Shown: one piece after another, positions 18,654-27,358 of the stretch
How positions within the stretch are numbered: position 1 is the first letter of the stretch
Layout of the letters: each line of letters opens with the position of its first letter
Assembly: GCF_000027145.1 (NCBI RefSeq)
Contig: NC_013891.1
Coordinates: forward strand, 1,736,001-1,800,000
Direction: 5' to 3'
Source of the DNA: Listeria seeligeri serovar 1/2b str. SLCC3954
GTDB taxonomy: Bacteria; Bacillota; Bacilli; Lactobacillales; Listeriaceae
DNA length: 64,000 nucleotides
Made by a program: the position numbers and the translations under genes
Notes under the pieces: generated by a model
Seen by the model: only the letters and a program-made list of their open reading frames with translations
The model's database searches: none
What the model was told of the DNA's origin: nothing

Positions 18654-19760
18654 TTACTTATTCACTCGTTTCGCTGCCATACTATCTTCCAACTTTTTCA
18701 TCGCATTTAAAACGACAGTCGGTGTCATTTCGCCAGGCATCATATGAATGGTTTCGTGTGGTTCTGTTGCGCGCTCTGATACAGCGATAAGCGTTTCGTC
18801 CGCAAGTGTAGCAAGCCCCATATCATTCAAACTAGTAGGTAAGCCAATTTTTGTATAAAACGGTAATAAACGTTCGATTTCATCCCATCTATTTTCTATT
18901 ACTAGTTGAACTAAAATGCCATAAGCTACTTTATTTCCGTGTAATAAATGATGGGTTTCTGGCACCATTGTTAGCGCGTCATGAATCGAATGCGCACCAG
19001 CACAACGACCGTAATCGTCACCAAAACCTCCAACCATTCCGCCAACTAAAATATTCGTTTCGATAATTTTAACGAACGCCTCATTCAACTCTTGTTTATC
19101 CATCGCTAAAAGTGCTTCTTCACTATAATTAAGTAAATTATCATGGCACATTTTTGCAGCAATATGGGCGATTTCAATTTCTACTGATTTAGTTGGAAGA
19201 GATTGAATGATAACATCTGCTTCATACCATTTTGCAAGCGTATCTCCAATCCCGGCAACAAGTAATTCTTTTGGCGAATCAAGAATCATTTCTGGGTCAA
19301 TCAATAATAATGCATTGCTACTTGCAAAGACGTCGTAACGAATCATCGCCCCATCCTCATCATACATAACGCTTAAAGGTGTATAAGCAGCACAAGTCGA
19401 AGCAAGTGTTGGCAAGATGATTACTGGCAATCGTAAAACGGCCGCTGTAGCTTTTGATACATCTGCTACTTTTCCGCCTCCAACAGCAATGATTGCATCC
19501 ATGTTATTAGTTTTCATTATAGCGACAAGACGATTGCGTTCCTCATAAGTAGAAGCGCCGTTATATGTTTCAAAAGTAGCTGTAACGTCAGGTAATGCTG
19601 GGAATTTCGCTTTAGCTACTTGCCAAGAAGCATCCCCGCGAACGATTAAGACATTTTTTAAACCGCGACGTTCTAAGTGGACTGGTAATGTGTCCCATGC
19701 GCCTACTTGACATAAATATTCTTGCGGAGCTCCACGAACTATCAATTCTTTATTCAACAA
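18654..19760 (-). CDS. Glycerol-dehydrogenase-like iron/zinc-containing alcohol dehydrogenase
   Basis: A 368-residue group III metal-dependent dehydrogenase. GGGKVAD (94-100) is the NAD-binding signature; Asp173, His257 and His274 (in IGDTLAKW, HSIHD and HHLLHG) are the metal ligands of the GldA fold. It probably oxidises glycerol or a related polyol, but a glycerol-1-phosphate or unknown polyol substrate cannot be excluded. The start is TTG at 19760 (the next TTG, at 19757, is equally possible) behind AAGGGATG. It has its own strong promoter and is co-transcribed with the GNAT gene. Confidence 0.9.
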   Translation of the reverse strand: MLNKELIVRGAPQEYLCQVGAWDTLPVHLERRGLKNVLIVRGDASWQVAKAKFPALPDVTATFETYNGASTYEERNRLVAIMKTNNMDAIIAVGGGKVADVSKATAAVLRLPVIILPTLASTCAAYTPLSVMYDEDGAMIRYDVFASSNALLLIDPEMILDSPKELLVAGIGDTLAKWYEADVIIQSLPTKSVEIEIAHIAAKMCHDNLLNYSEEALLAMDKQELNEAFVKIIETNILVGGMVGGFGDDYGRCAGAHSIHDALTMVPETHHLLHGNKVAYGILVQLVIENRWDEIERLLPFYTKIGLPTSLNDMGLATLADETLIAVSERATEPHETIHMMPGEMTPTVVLNAMKKLEDSMAAKRVNK

Positions 19761-19817
19761 AAATCATCCCTTCTGTCTGGCACGGTCGGATATTCGGCTG
19801 CGACATTTATAATTCAA

Positions 19818-19846
19818 ATTGTATCGGAACTTAAACATACTGTCAA
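19818..19846 (-). promoter_or_regulatory. Sigma-A promoter of the dehydrogenase-GNAT operon
   Basis: On the minus strand a perfect TTGACA (19841-19846) and TACAAT (19818-19823) are separated by 17 bases. It begins six bases after the stop of the amino-acid binding protein, and no terminator separates the two, so readthrough from the T-box operon is also possible. Confidence 0.75.
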
Positions 19847-19851
19847 TCTAG

Positions 19852-20667
19852 CTATTGTTTCACGATTTCGTCATCACCAAACCATTTTTTACTAATTTCT
19901 TGCATTTTTCCTTCGTCATACAATGTCTTAAATGCATCATTCACTTTCGTTTGTAGTTTCTTATCACTTTTGCGCATCCCGACAGCAAAATCAGTTGGAT
20001 TGAAGCCGCCTGTGATGATATTGTAGTCGTCTTTATTTTTTTGTTTATCAATGTAATATCGTGCATAGACTTCATCAATAATTAAACCATCAATACGTTT
20101 ATTATTTAAATCAATAAAAGCGACGTCAAAAGTATCATAGAGTTCTGGTTCATTATTTGCAATGATGTCTGTTAATACTTCTGGTTTTTTCGCCATATCA
20201 TCAATCGAACTTGCTCCGTTTTGCGCTCCTAAGGTTTTATCTTTCATATCGCTAAATTCCTTAATATTGCTTGATTTAAGCGTCACTAGCACTTGTTCAT
20301 TTTTCATATAAGGATTACTAAAAGCGACTTTTTTCTTTCGTGCATCCGTTACAGTATAACCATTCCAAATTAAATCAATCGAGCCATTTTTCAGTTCTGA
20401 TTCTTTCATTGTCCAATCAATCGGCGTGAATTTTGCTTTAATGCCATATTCTGCAAATACAGCTTTTGCTAAATCAATATCAAAACCCACTAAATTATCG
20501 TCCTTATCACGAAAACCCATTGGTACAAAACTATCATCTAACCCAATAACTACTTCTTTGTTTTTTTCAATCCGTTTCCACTGGTCCTCTTTTGTTTCAT
20601 CACTTCCACAAGCTACCAGTGTTAATGAAATAATTGCCATAATCGCTACTACTAAAACTTTTTTCAT
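19852..20667 (-). CDS. Amino-acid ABC transporter substrate-binding lipoprotein
   Basis: A 271-residue family 3 solute-binding protein anchored as a lipoprotein: signal peptide 1-19 with lipobox LVAC and Cys20. GFDIDLAKAVFAEYGIKAKF is the family 3 signature. It captures an amino acid outside the cell for the permease and ATPase encoded upstream. Gene order in transcription is permease, ATPase, binding protein. The T-box leader of the operon reads a His codon by my alignment, so histidine is the best guess. AAGGAGG precedes ATG 20667. Confidence 0.93.
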   Translation of the reverse strand: MKKVLVVAIMAIISLTLVACGSDETKEDQWKRIEKNKEVVIGLDDSFVPMGFRDKDDNLVGFDIDLAKAVFAEYGIKAKFTPIDWTMKESELKNGSIDLIWNGYTVTDARKKKVAFSNPYMKNEQVLVTLKSSNIKEFSDMKDKTLGAQNGASSIDDMAKKPEVLTDIIANNEPELYDTFDVAFIDLNNKRIDGLIIDEVYARYYIDKQKNKDDYNIITGGFNPTDFAVGMRKSDKKLQTKVNDAFKTLYDEGKMQEISKKWFGDDEIVKQ

Positions 20668-20668
20668 T

Positions 20669-21316
20669 CTAAATTACCTCCTTTTTTAGTGGTTCTACTT
20701 CAAGCATTTGATCAGCTATTTTTTCAGCAAAAGTATGGTCATGGGTAACAATGATTTGCGTAATGCCTACTTTTTTTAAACTTAAAATCAGTGTTGCTAC
20801 ATGTTCCCGTAAATCCGGGTCAAGTGCCGAAGTTGGTTCGTCAAAAAGAAGTACTTTTGGATTCATTGCTAGTGCTCGTGCGATAGCTACCCGTTGTTTT
20901 TGTCCACCAGATAATTGGTACGGCATGCTATCTGCTTTGTCCGCTAAATCAAGTAATCCAAGTAATCGTTCAGCTTCTTTTTTGGCGATTTCTTTTTTTG
21001 TTTTTCGAGCAAGTGTTGGTGCCAAAATCAAGTTATCCATTACACTTAAATGTGGAAACAAATGAAACTCTTGAAAAACAACACCAATCGTATTTTCTAC
21101 ATCTTTTCTAGACATCGGATCAATTTCTTCTCCGTCGATGAAAATTCCACCCGCATCCATTTTTTCCAGTCCGCTAATGCAGCGAAGTAAAGTTGTTTTC
21201 CCACCACCAGACGGACCAACAATCGAAAGGATTTCCCCATCTTGAAGCGAAATATTCACGTTATCTAAAATCGTTTTTTGATCAAATTTTTTCGTTAAAT
21301 TTTTAATTTCCAACAT
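20669..21316 (-). CDS. Amino-acid ABC transporter ATPase
   Basis: A 215-residue polar-amino-acid transporter ATPase, slightly shorter than the usual 240. It has Walker A GPSGGGKTT (34-42), the Q-loop in VVFQEFHLFPH, the signature LSGGQKQR, Walker B VLLFDEPTSALDP and the H-loop VTHD. It energises the permease 10 bases upstream. One base separates its stop from the binding-protein start. Confidence 0.96.
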   Translation of the reverse strand: MLEIKNLTKKFDQKTILDNVNISLQDGEILSIVGPSGGGKTTLLRCISGLEKMDAGGIFIDGEEIDPMSRKDVENTIGVVFQEFHLFPHLSVMDNLILAPTLARKTKKEIAKKEAERLLGLLDLADKADSMPYQLSGGQKQRVAIARALAMNPKVLLFDEPTSALDPDLREHVATLILSLKKVGITQIIVTHDHTFAEKIADQMLEVEPLKKEVI

Positions 21317-21326
21317 TTTCTACACC

Positions 21327-21968
21327 TCATTTATAATAACTAAAACGTTTTTCCAGTTGTTTGAATAGTACGGTTAAAATCGCTGTTAATGCTAAGTAAA
21401 TTGCTGCGACTAATACGAGTGGAATTAGAGTAACATCTCTGCTCATTGCAATTTTCCCTGCTCGAAGTAAATCGCCTATTCCAAGGATATAAACTAACGA
21501 AGAATCTTTCACTAAATTAATTACTTCATTGCCAATTGCCGGAAGCACACGTTTGACTACTTGCGGTAAGACAATTTTTCGAAGCGTCTGCCCGTATGTT
21601 AAACCAAGAACTTTGGCGCTTTCATATTGACCATTTTCGATGGATAAAAAGCCGCCACGGAATATTTCTGCAAAGTAGGCCGCGTAATTTAAAATAAAAG
21701 CAATAAATACAGCATCCATCCGATCGAAAACAATGCCAATAATTGGTAAACCGTAATAAATAAATATTAATTGTAATAGTAATGGCGTTCCCCGCATAAT
21801 CCAGATATAAATATTTAAAATAAATTTGAGTGGTGTTATTTTGCTAACATTCCCAATCGCCACAAGAGCTCCTAAGGGAATCGAGCAAACGAGGGTAACC
21901 GCAAAAACGAGTAGTGTTGTTTTTGCTCCATCCAGTAATGCCGGTAAAATTTCCATGATATAGTCCAT
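21327..21968 (-). CDS. Amino-acid ABC transporter permease
   Basis: A 213-residue HisM/GlnP-type permease with about five transmembrane segments. The EAA loop ESAKVLGLTYGQTLRKIVLP lies near residues 125-144. I place the start at ATG 21968, behind AAAGGAG, although the frame is open to 22016. The extra 16 residues would be encoded inside the T-box terminator stem and have no ribosome site. It is the first gene of the T-box-controlled operon. Confidence 0.94.
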   Translation of the reverse strand: MDYIMEILPALLDGAKTTLLVFAVTLVCSIPLGALVAIGNVSKITPLKFILNIYIWIMRGTPLLLQLIFIYYGLPIIGIVFDRMDAVFIAFILNYAAYFAEIFRGGFLSIENGQYESAKVLGLTYGQTLRKIVLPQVVKRVLPAIGNEVINLVKDSSLVYILGIGDLLRAGKIAMSRDVTLIPLVLVAAIYLALTAILTVLFKQLEKRFSYYK

Positions 21969-21993
21969 TTTGATTCGCTCCTTTTTTTGCATA

Positions 21994-22275
21994 AAAAAAT
22001 CTCGTCGTCTTGGCATAAAATTGCCAAGAGGACGAGAATATTATTCACGTGGTTCCACCTCAATTTACTAATACTTCGCAGTACTAGCCTCCGTTAGTTC
22101 TAGACTAACAAGCGATAACGGGCTTTTCCCGAGTTTACCTACTTACAATTGTTCAGCAAACCAGCTCCTAGATGTGTTCGATAACGCTATCTTTATCCTT
22201 TCGCACCAACCAAGGACTCTCTTTGAAAAGAATCACGCTCTACTTGTTCTGTTCAACGCTTTCACTTCTTCTTGT
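21994..22275 (-). promoter_or_regulatory. T-box riboswitch (probable histidine specifier)
   Basis: The leader RNA carries the T-box core GGUGGAACCAC (22049-22059) and a terminator whose arms (about 22001-22015 and 22022-22036) pair over 14 bases with one mismatch, followed by seven U (from 22000). Upstream, Stem I shows the AGUA element and the distal AGAGAGUCC...GGUUGGUGCGAAAGGAU apex typical of T-boxes. Aligned on the GAGC segment of B. subtilis glyQS, the specifier is the CAC within GAACACAUCU, that is histidine. Uncharged tRNA-His would then stabilise the antiterminator and switch on the transporter. The class is secure; the specificity is inference. Confidence 0.9.
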
Positions 22276-22279
22276 TAAT

Positions 22280-22308
22280 ACTCTACCACGATAAAGCGGT
22301 AGAGTCAA
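22280..22308 (-). promoter_or_regulatory. Promoter of the T-box operon with an internal perfect inverted repeat
   Basis: TTGACT (22303-22308) and TAGAGT (22280-22285) on the minus strand have a 17-base spacer. ACTCTACC (22280-22287) and GGTAGAGT (22298-22305) form a perfect 8-base inverted repeat that covers part of both hexamers. That placement suggests a repressor operator in addition to T-box control. I do not recognise the box. Confidence 0.7.
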
Positions 22309-22330
22309 CTATTTATTTTTGAACAATAAA

Positions 22331-22373
22331 AAAGCAGTAAACAACTCGTATTTCGTTTGTTTACCGCATTTTA
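22331..22373 (-). terminator. Terminator after virS
   Basis: On the minus strand CGGTAAACAAAC pairs with GTTGTTTACTG across an eight-to-ten-base loop and is followed by a run of six T. It begins right after the virS stop at 22374. Confidence 0.8.
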
Positions 22374-23414
22374 TTAGTCTTTCGCGATGAGTAAATAATC
22401 ATCTTTTTGTTCAAAGTACAGTTTTACCTCAGTTCCTTGCTCACTTTTAGATGCAATACTAATTTCATGCCCTAATTTTTTCGCCATTTGTTTAGCAAGG
22501 TAAAGCCCCATTCCGGTTGCTTTCTTTTCTTGCCGACCGATGTTTCCTGTAAAACCTTGTTCAAACACTCGTGGTAAATCTTCTTCTTTGATACCACGTC
22601 CGTTATCTTTTATGTGTAGCACTTTTTTTTCACTAGTTTCTGTGGCACACCAAATTTTTATTTCGCCGCCTTCTTCTGTGTATTTCAGAGCGTTCGATAT
22701 TACTTGGTCGAGAATAAAGCCGAGCCACTTACTGTCGGTACGCACATCCATATCCACTTCATGCAAATCAAGCTTCATTTTTTTGCCAATGAAAAGTTTA
22801 GAATGCCGTTTCACAGATTCCCGAACGACCGCACCAAGATTTTGTTCTTGAATAAAATAATCTTTCGAAAACGTGTCCAGTCTAGAAAAATAGAGCGCCT
22901 GCATGACCAATTTGTCAATGGTCGTTAATTCTTCATCAATTTGCTTGAATATGGTTTTTGTATCATTTAAATCTGGATTATTAATTAACATCTTGCTCGC
23001 AACAACCGGTGTTTTCACTTCATGCACCCAGTACAAAATAAAGTCATGATACTCTTGCTGTTTATCTTGTAGTTTACTGATTGTTCGCAGTTCTTCCCGG
23101 TGTTTTTTCGCCATTAACTGATTAAAAAAGGCTTGTTCACGAGTCCGTGGTTTTGGCAACAATTCAATGATATTTTCTTCCATTTCGCCGCTGACAAGTT
23201 CTTCCATTTCACGCCAGTAACTATACTTAAAAAAGTAACCTAACACGAGGTAAGAAAGTAAGAAAACGAACACAAAGATATATAAATAGATAAAATTCCC
23301 GAGGGTTAATTTACTGTTAGGATCTATGGATATTAGCACCCCAACAAAAAACATTATACTACAGAAAAATAATAAGAAAAATCGTTTATCTTTAATGTAA
23401 TTCCACCAATTCAT
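22374..23414 (-). CDS. virS: Sensor histidine kinase VirS (BceS-like)
   Basis: A 346-residue intramembrane-sensing kinase. Two transmembrane helices (11-30 and 39-60) are joined by a very short outside loop, as in BceS-type kinases that sense through their partner ABC transporter. The phosphoacceptor is His131 (VHEVKTP); the ATP-binding N box and G1/G2 boxes are DQVISNALKYTEEG, IKDNGRGI and ATGMGLYLAKQ. It should phosphorylate VirR, encoded about 3 kb away past three other genes. GAGGAAATC precedes ATG 23414. The name follows the Listeria literature (VirR/VirS). Confidence 0.9.
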   Translation of the reverse strand: MNWWNYIKDKRFFLLFFCSIMFFVGVLISIDPNSKLTLGNFIYLYIFVFVFLLSYLVLGYFFKYSYWREMEELVSGEMEENIIELLPKPRTREQAFFNQLMAKKHREELRTISKLQDKQQEYHDFILYWVHEVKTPVVASKMLINNPDLNDTKTIFKQIDEELTTIDKLVMQALYFSRLDTFSKDYFIQEQNLGAVVRESVKRHSKLFIGKKMKLDLHEVDMDVRTDSKWLGFILDQVISNALKYTEEGGEIKIWCATETSEKKVLHIKDNGRGIKEEDLPRVFEQGFTGNIGRQEKKATGMGLYLAKQMAKKLGHEISIASKSEQGTEVKLYFEQKDDYLLIAKD

Positions 23415-23434
23415 GCTGATTTCCTCGCTTTCTT

Positions 23435-25174
23435 TTAATTTACTTCATTTGGAATGATTTGGAAGGTTGCGAAGTCGAATAAACCTTGATCGGTTAATTT
23501 TAATTCCGGAATAACTGGTAATGTCAAAAATGAAAGCGTTAAAAATGGATCAAATCCGCTAGCATGACTAATTTGTTTAAAAGCAGAAGTAAGCCCAACA
23601 AAATCTTGCTCCACTTCTTCAAAAGATTTATCACTTAAAAGCCCAGCAATCGGCAACTCCAAGTCATGTAATACTTTTCCTGACGCATCTACAACAGCAA
23701 TCCCGCCACCAGTGTTCGTTACATGAGTAATTGCGGCTTCCATCGCTTCATCAGTTACACCAACTGCCACAATATTATGGGAGTCATGTGCCACAGTTGT
23801 AGCAATAGCCCCTTCTGTTAAACCGAAACCTCTCACAATTCCAACACCAACAAAACCAGTATCATGATGTCTTTCCACAACGGCCATTTTTAGTAAATCT
23901 TGGCTCGTTGAAGGTACAAATAATCCGTCTTGAATAGTAACTTCTGCTATTAACTTCTCGGTAAATAGGCTGTTTGGTTTCATTCCGATGACGTAGCAGG
24001 TTGGATTTTTGAGTGGTAGTTCTAAGTCTTTTTTAGTCAAATGATGATTAATTTTTGGTGAAACAAATTTTGTCGCGCTTTGTCGCTCGAAAGCTGCTTC
24101 GTTTCTACTGCCATTTTCAACAACGACTTTCCCATGTTTTAAAACTTTGGTTATTTCAACTGTTTGTAAATCTTTCAGAAAAACAATGTCCGCTTGATAG
24201 CCAGCTGCAACAGCTCCTAAGTATGGGAGATTATGACAATTAGCGGCATTAATTGTTGCCATTTGGATGGCGTTAATTGGTTCTATTCCTTTTTCAATCG
24301 CTAGCTGAATATTATAGTTAATGGATCCTTCCGTGATTAAATCATTAATTAATTTATCATCGGTACAAAAACAAAAACGATGGCTATTATTTGGTGTTAC
24401 TGCTGGAATAGTTGCAATTAAGTCACGACCTACTGTTCCCTCGCGAAGCATAACAAACATACCGGCGCGCAAACGGTCCAGCGCTTCTTCGGCATTGGTA
24501 CTTTCATGATCGGTGCGAATACCAACCGCTAAATAGTTATTCAAATCAGCGCTCGTTAAACCTGCTCCGTGACCGTCAATACGGCCGCCTTCTTTTTTCG
24601 CATCAATGATTTTGGTTAGAATATCCGAATTTCCTTTTGCTACGGATGGAAAATCCATTACTTCCGCAAGACCAATTACTTTTTCATGAGCGTAAAGTGG
24701 GTGGAGTTTTTCAGCGTGAAGTGTTTCGCCATTATGCTCGCCTTCCGTTGCCGGTACAGATGATGGCAACATAACAAACATATCTAGAGGGATACCTTTT
24801 GCATTATCCAGCATAAATTCTATACCTTTTTCGCCAGCAACATTCGCAATTTCGTGTGGATCCGTAATAATCGTTGTTACCCCATTTGGTAATAATACAC
24901 GGGCGAATTCAGCTGGAGTTACCATCGCACTTTCCACATGGACATGCGCATCAATAAAGCCTGGGACAATAAATTCGCCAGCCGCATCAATTACATTTTC
25001 GGCATGAGGAAAATGACCGATTCCAGCGATATAGCCATTTTTTATTGCGACGTCACCTTCCATAATTTCTCCAGAAAACACATTGACGATTCGACCATTT
25101 TTAATAACTAAATCTGCACTTGCGCGACCATCACTGACAGCGACACGTTCTTGTAGTTGTTTTAAATTCTCCAC
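23435..25174 (-). CDS. adeC: Adenine deaminase
   Basis: A 579-residue amidohydrolase that converts adenine to hypoxanthine and ammonia. The metal-binding motif DAHVHVESAMVTP places His77 and His79 in the N-terminal half of the barrel; further ligands lie in DPHEIANV, GHGAGL and CTDDK. Family length is usually 550-600. The start is GTG at 25174 behind GGAGGTGA. It sits inside the Vir cluster with no evident link to peptide resistance, but it would feed the purine salvage pool next to the pur operon. Confidence 0.95.
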   Translation of the reverse strand: MENLKQLQERVAVSDGRASADLVIKNGRIVNVFSGEIMEGDVAIKNGYIAGIGHFPHAENVIDAAGEFIVPGFIDAHVHVESAMVTPAEFARVLLPNGVTTIITDPHEIANVAGEKGIEFMLDNAKGIPLDMFVMLPSSVPATEGEHNGETLHAEKLHPLYAHEKVIGLAEVMDFPSVAKGNSDILTKIIDAKKEGGRIDGHGAGLTSADLNNYLAVGIRTDHESTNAEEALDRLRAGMFVMLREGTVGRDLIATIPAVTPNNSHRFCFCTDDKLINDLITEGSINYNIQLAIEKGIEPINAIQMATINAANCHNLPYLGAVAAGYQADIVFLKDLQTVEITKVLKHGKVVVENGSRNEAAFERQSATKFVSPKINHHLTKKDLELPLKNPTCYVIGMKPNSLFTEKLIAEVTIQDGLFVPSTSQDLLKMAVVERHHDTGFVGVGIVRGFGLTEGAIATTVAHDSHNIVAVGVTDEAMEAAITHVTNTGGGIAVVDASGKVLHDLELPIAGLLSDKSFEEVEQDFVGLTSAFKQISHASGFDPFLTLSFLTLPVIPELKLTDQGLFDFATFQIIPNEVN

Positions 25175-25193
25175 CTGATTTCACCTCCGTTAA

Positions 25194-25652
25194 TTATGCT
25201 TCAAAAAAACCTTCGTCTAGTAAGTAACCTTCTGCACCCTCGATAGTCGGGAAAACAGCTTCCAAGTTTTCACCTGTATAAATAACCCACATTTCATTTT
25301 CATAAACGAGTGATAACTTCTCACCATTATTATCTTGATATATTTTCGTCAGACCCTCTTTATAGCCTGATTCATCTTTATCCATATATTCTTTCGCTTC
25401 AAGTAAAAGCACTCGAATTTCATTTTCGGAGTAGTCTTTTACGTTTACATACCCTTGTTTATCGAGCGGCTCTACTTCTAAAAATGGCGCATAAATAAAT
25501 GCATTACCATTGGGATGTAAATGTTTGACGATAATTTTTTTATCCCGTTTGCTCGCTGGATAATGCACGTTGACACGATCCATGGAAATTTCATGTAGTT
25601 CAAAACCACCAATTGATTCTAATAAAGCTTTCTTCTCTTCAAAACTTAACAT
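25194..25652 (-). CDS. Conserved hypothetical protein (152 aa)
   Basis: A soluble acidic protein of 152 residues with no signal peptide or transmembrane helix. I do not recognise a domain. ATG 25652 (MLSFEEKKALLESIG) is preceded by GGAGG 11 bases upstream; the frame is open six codons further to a TTG, which overlaps that ribosome site. It lies between adeC and a nucleotide-sugar-epimerase-like gene, with gaps of 19 bases on each side, so all three are probably on one transcript with virS. Confidence 0.8.
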   Translation of the reverse strand: MLSFEEKKALLESIGGFELHEISMDRVNVHYPASKRDKKIIVKHLHPNGNAFIYAPFLEVEPLDKQGYVNVKDYSENEIRVLLLEAKEYMDKDESGYKEGLTKIYQDNNGEKLSLVYENEMWVIYTGENLEAVFPTIEGAEGYLLDEGFFEA

Positions 25653-25671
25653 AATATATTTTTCCTCCAAA

Positions 25672-26547
25672 TTAATTTTCTTTTAGAATTGTTGTCACAA
25701 GTTCTGGTAACCATTCACGTAAATCATCAAACACAAAACCTGCTTCCGTTGCTTTGGAATTATCTAAGTAATAGGTTTTTTCGATACCAAATGGGGAATC
25801 GTCCACGTCATCAGTCACTTCTTCCACAAGCGCTTTTTGCCCGGTTTTTTCTTCTAACATTTTGATGAATGCATTTAAAGAATATGTTCCGTTAGATGTC
25901 GCATTGATTGGTCCAGTAAGGTCAGAAGAAACACCAACCCATTCTAAGAAACGTGCTGCTTCATTAGAATTAATAAAACTAATCTCTGCTTGCCCATTAA
26001 TTATTCCAATTTCTTGTTGCTTTTGAATATGTTCTAAATGAAAATGAAGTCGCTTCGTGTAATCATCCATTCCGAGTACAATTGGAAAACGAACCGCCAC
26101 TACTGGGAAAGATGCTTTTTGGAAAAATACTGCTTCTGCAAGACGTTTTCCTTCTCCGTAATCAAAATCTTCTTTATCACCAATAACAATTTCATAATGT
26201 TTTGGATTAAAATCTTCTTCTGTTAACGCATGGCCTTTTTGACTATATACAGATAAAGAAGAAGTATATATGTATCGTTTTACTTTGCCTTTAAAAGCAT
26301 CTACAGCATAAAGCGCTTCCCGCGGAGAAAAACAAATATTATCATAAATAACATCCCAGTTTTCTTTCGCTAATTGAAATAAATCATCTCTTAACTCGCG
26401 ATTTAACACAACATGCTTCACTGTGTCGCCAAAGTCATCCTTTGTTTTTCCTCTTGTCCCGATTGTCACATCATGCCCAGCTGCAACCAACTGCTCTACT
26501 AATTTCTTTCCGAAAAAACGAGTCCCACCAAATACTAATATTTTCAT
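25672..26547 (-). CDS. NAD-dependent epimerase/dehydratase-family protein (atypical SDR)
   Basis: A 291-residue extended short-chain dehydrogenase. The N-terminal Rossmann motif is GGTRFFGKKL (residues 7-16), a GxxxFxG form seen in atypical SDRs and chloroplast-stem-loop-binding-like proteins. The usual YxxxK is replaced by YGEGKRLAE, a Y-x3-K arrangement that may still be catalytic. Substrate unknown. ATG 26547 with AAAGGAGG is chosen over the longer open frame to 26589, whose extra 14 residues would come from the virR terminator stem. Confidence 0.85.
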   Translation of the reverse strand: MKILVFGGTRFFGKKLVEQLVAAGHDVTIGTRGKTKDDFGDTVKHVVLNRELRDDLFQLAKENWDVIYDNICFSPREALYAVDAFKGKVKRYIYTSSLSVYSQKGHALTEEDFNPKHYEIVIGDKEDFDYGEGKRLAEAVFFQKASFPVVAVRFPIVLGMDDYTKRLHFHLEHIQKQQEIGIINGQAEISFINSNEAARFLEWVGVSSDLTGPINATSNGTYSLNAFIKMLEEKTGQKALVEEVTDDVDDSPFGIEKTYYLDNSKATEAGFVFDDLREWLPELVTTILKEN

Positions 26548-26570
26548 GTTAGTTCCTCCTTTATTTACGA

Positions 26571-26614
26571 AAAACAGGAAGCTCGCCAATCTTTTAGCGC
26601 CATCTTCCTGTTTT
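26571..26614 (-). terminator. Terminator after virR
   Basis: AAAACAGGAAG (26571-26581) and CTTCCTGTTTT (26604-26614) are complementary, with a T-run at the minus-strand 3' side. It divides virA-virB-virR from the epimerase-adeC-virS genes; some readthrough is likely because no clear promoter follows. Confidence 0.75.
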
Positions 26615-26619
26615 ATTAC

Positions 26620-27297
26620 TCATTCGATCATATAACCTTGGCCTTTTTTCGTTTTGATAAATTCATCAAGCCCGATTTCTGCTAATTTTTTTCGAATCCG
26701 CACTACGTTAACAGTGAGTGTGTTATCATCTACAAAGCTTTCATCTTCCCAAAGAGCGCGCATAATTTCATCTCGGCTGACAATACTACCTTTTTGTTTC
26801 ATCAATTCGTATAAAATCAAAAACTCATTTTTAGTTAACTCGATTTTATCTTCTAAATGTGTCAGCGTATTCGTATCAATATGCAGGAAAACATTATTAT
26901 GTTCCATCACATTAGCTTCCTCTAAATCGGCATACGAATAAGTGCGTCTTAATAAAGCATTAATCCGCGCCATTAAAACATCTAGATCCACAGGCTTTTC
27001 AATGTAATAATCTGCGCCCATGTTCATCCCCATAATCTGATCCATTCGTGAGTTACGGGAAGATAAAAAGATAATCGGTACATTAGAAACTTCCCGGATT
27101 TGATTACACCAATAAAATCCGTCAAAGAAAGGCAAGTTCACATCCAAAATAACAAGCTGGGGCTCAAAAGCTAAAAACTCTTGTAAAATATTATTGAAAT
27201 CATCCACCACACCAATCTCAAATCCCCATTTACTCAAATGTTTACGAATTGTGTCACGAATTACCTCATCATCTTCTACTATATATACCTTAACCAT
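26620..27297 (-). CDS. virR: Response regulator VirR (OmpR/BceR type)
   Basis: A 225-residue two-domain regulator. The receiver domain (1-115) has Asp52 (VILDVNLPFFDG) as phosphoacceptor, with the acidic pair in VEDDE and Lys102-like position in YIEKPVD. The winged helix of OmpR type fills about 130-225 (VNVVRIRKKLAE). In Listeria VirR controls genes that alter the cell envelope, including dltABCD and mprF, and the transporter VirAB (literature, recalled). GGAGG lies just upstream of ATG 27297. Confidence 0.93.
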   Translation of the reverse strand: MVKVYIVEDDEVIRDTIRKHLSKWGFEIGVVDDFNNILQEFLAFEPQLVILDVNLPFFDGFYWCNQIREVSNVPIIFLSSRNSRMDQIMGMNMGADYYIEKPVDLDVLMARINALLRRTYSYADLEEANVMEHNNVFLHIDTNTLTHLEDKIELTKNEFLILYELMKQKGSIVSRDEIMRALWEDESFVDDNTLTVNVVRIRKKLAEIGLDEFIKTKKGQGYMIE

Positions 27298-27358
27298 CCC
27301 TTGTACCTCCTCGGCAGAACTCTCTTTTCATTTTAGCTGAAATACCTTCAAAAGCCAA

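Noticed and set aside
21969-22063. N-terminal extension of the permease and an overlapping 63-codon frame
   Set aside because: Both would be translated from the T-box terminator stem and lack ribosome sites.
22261-22320. Inverted repeat at 22280-22305 as a terminator
   Set aside because: It has no T-run on either strand and coincides with a good sigma-A promoter, so an operator is more likely.
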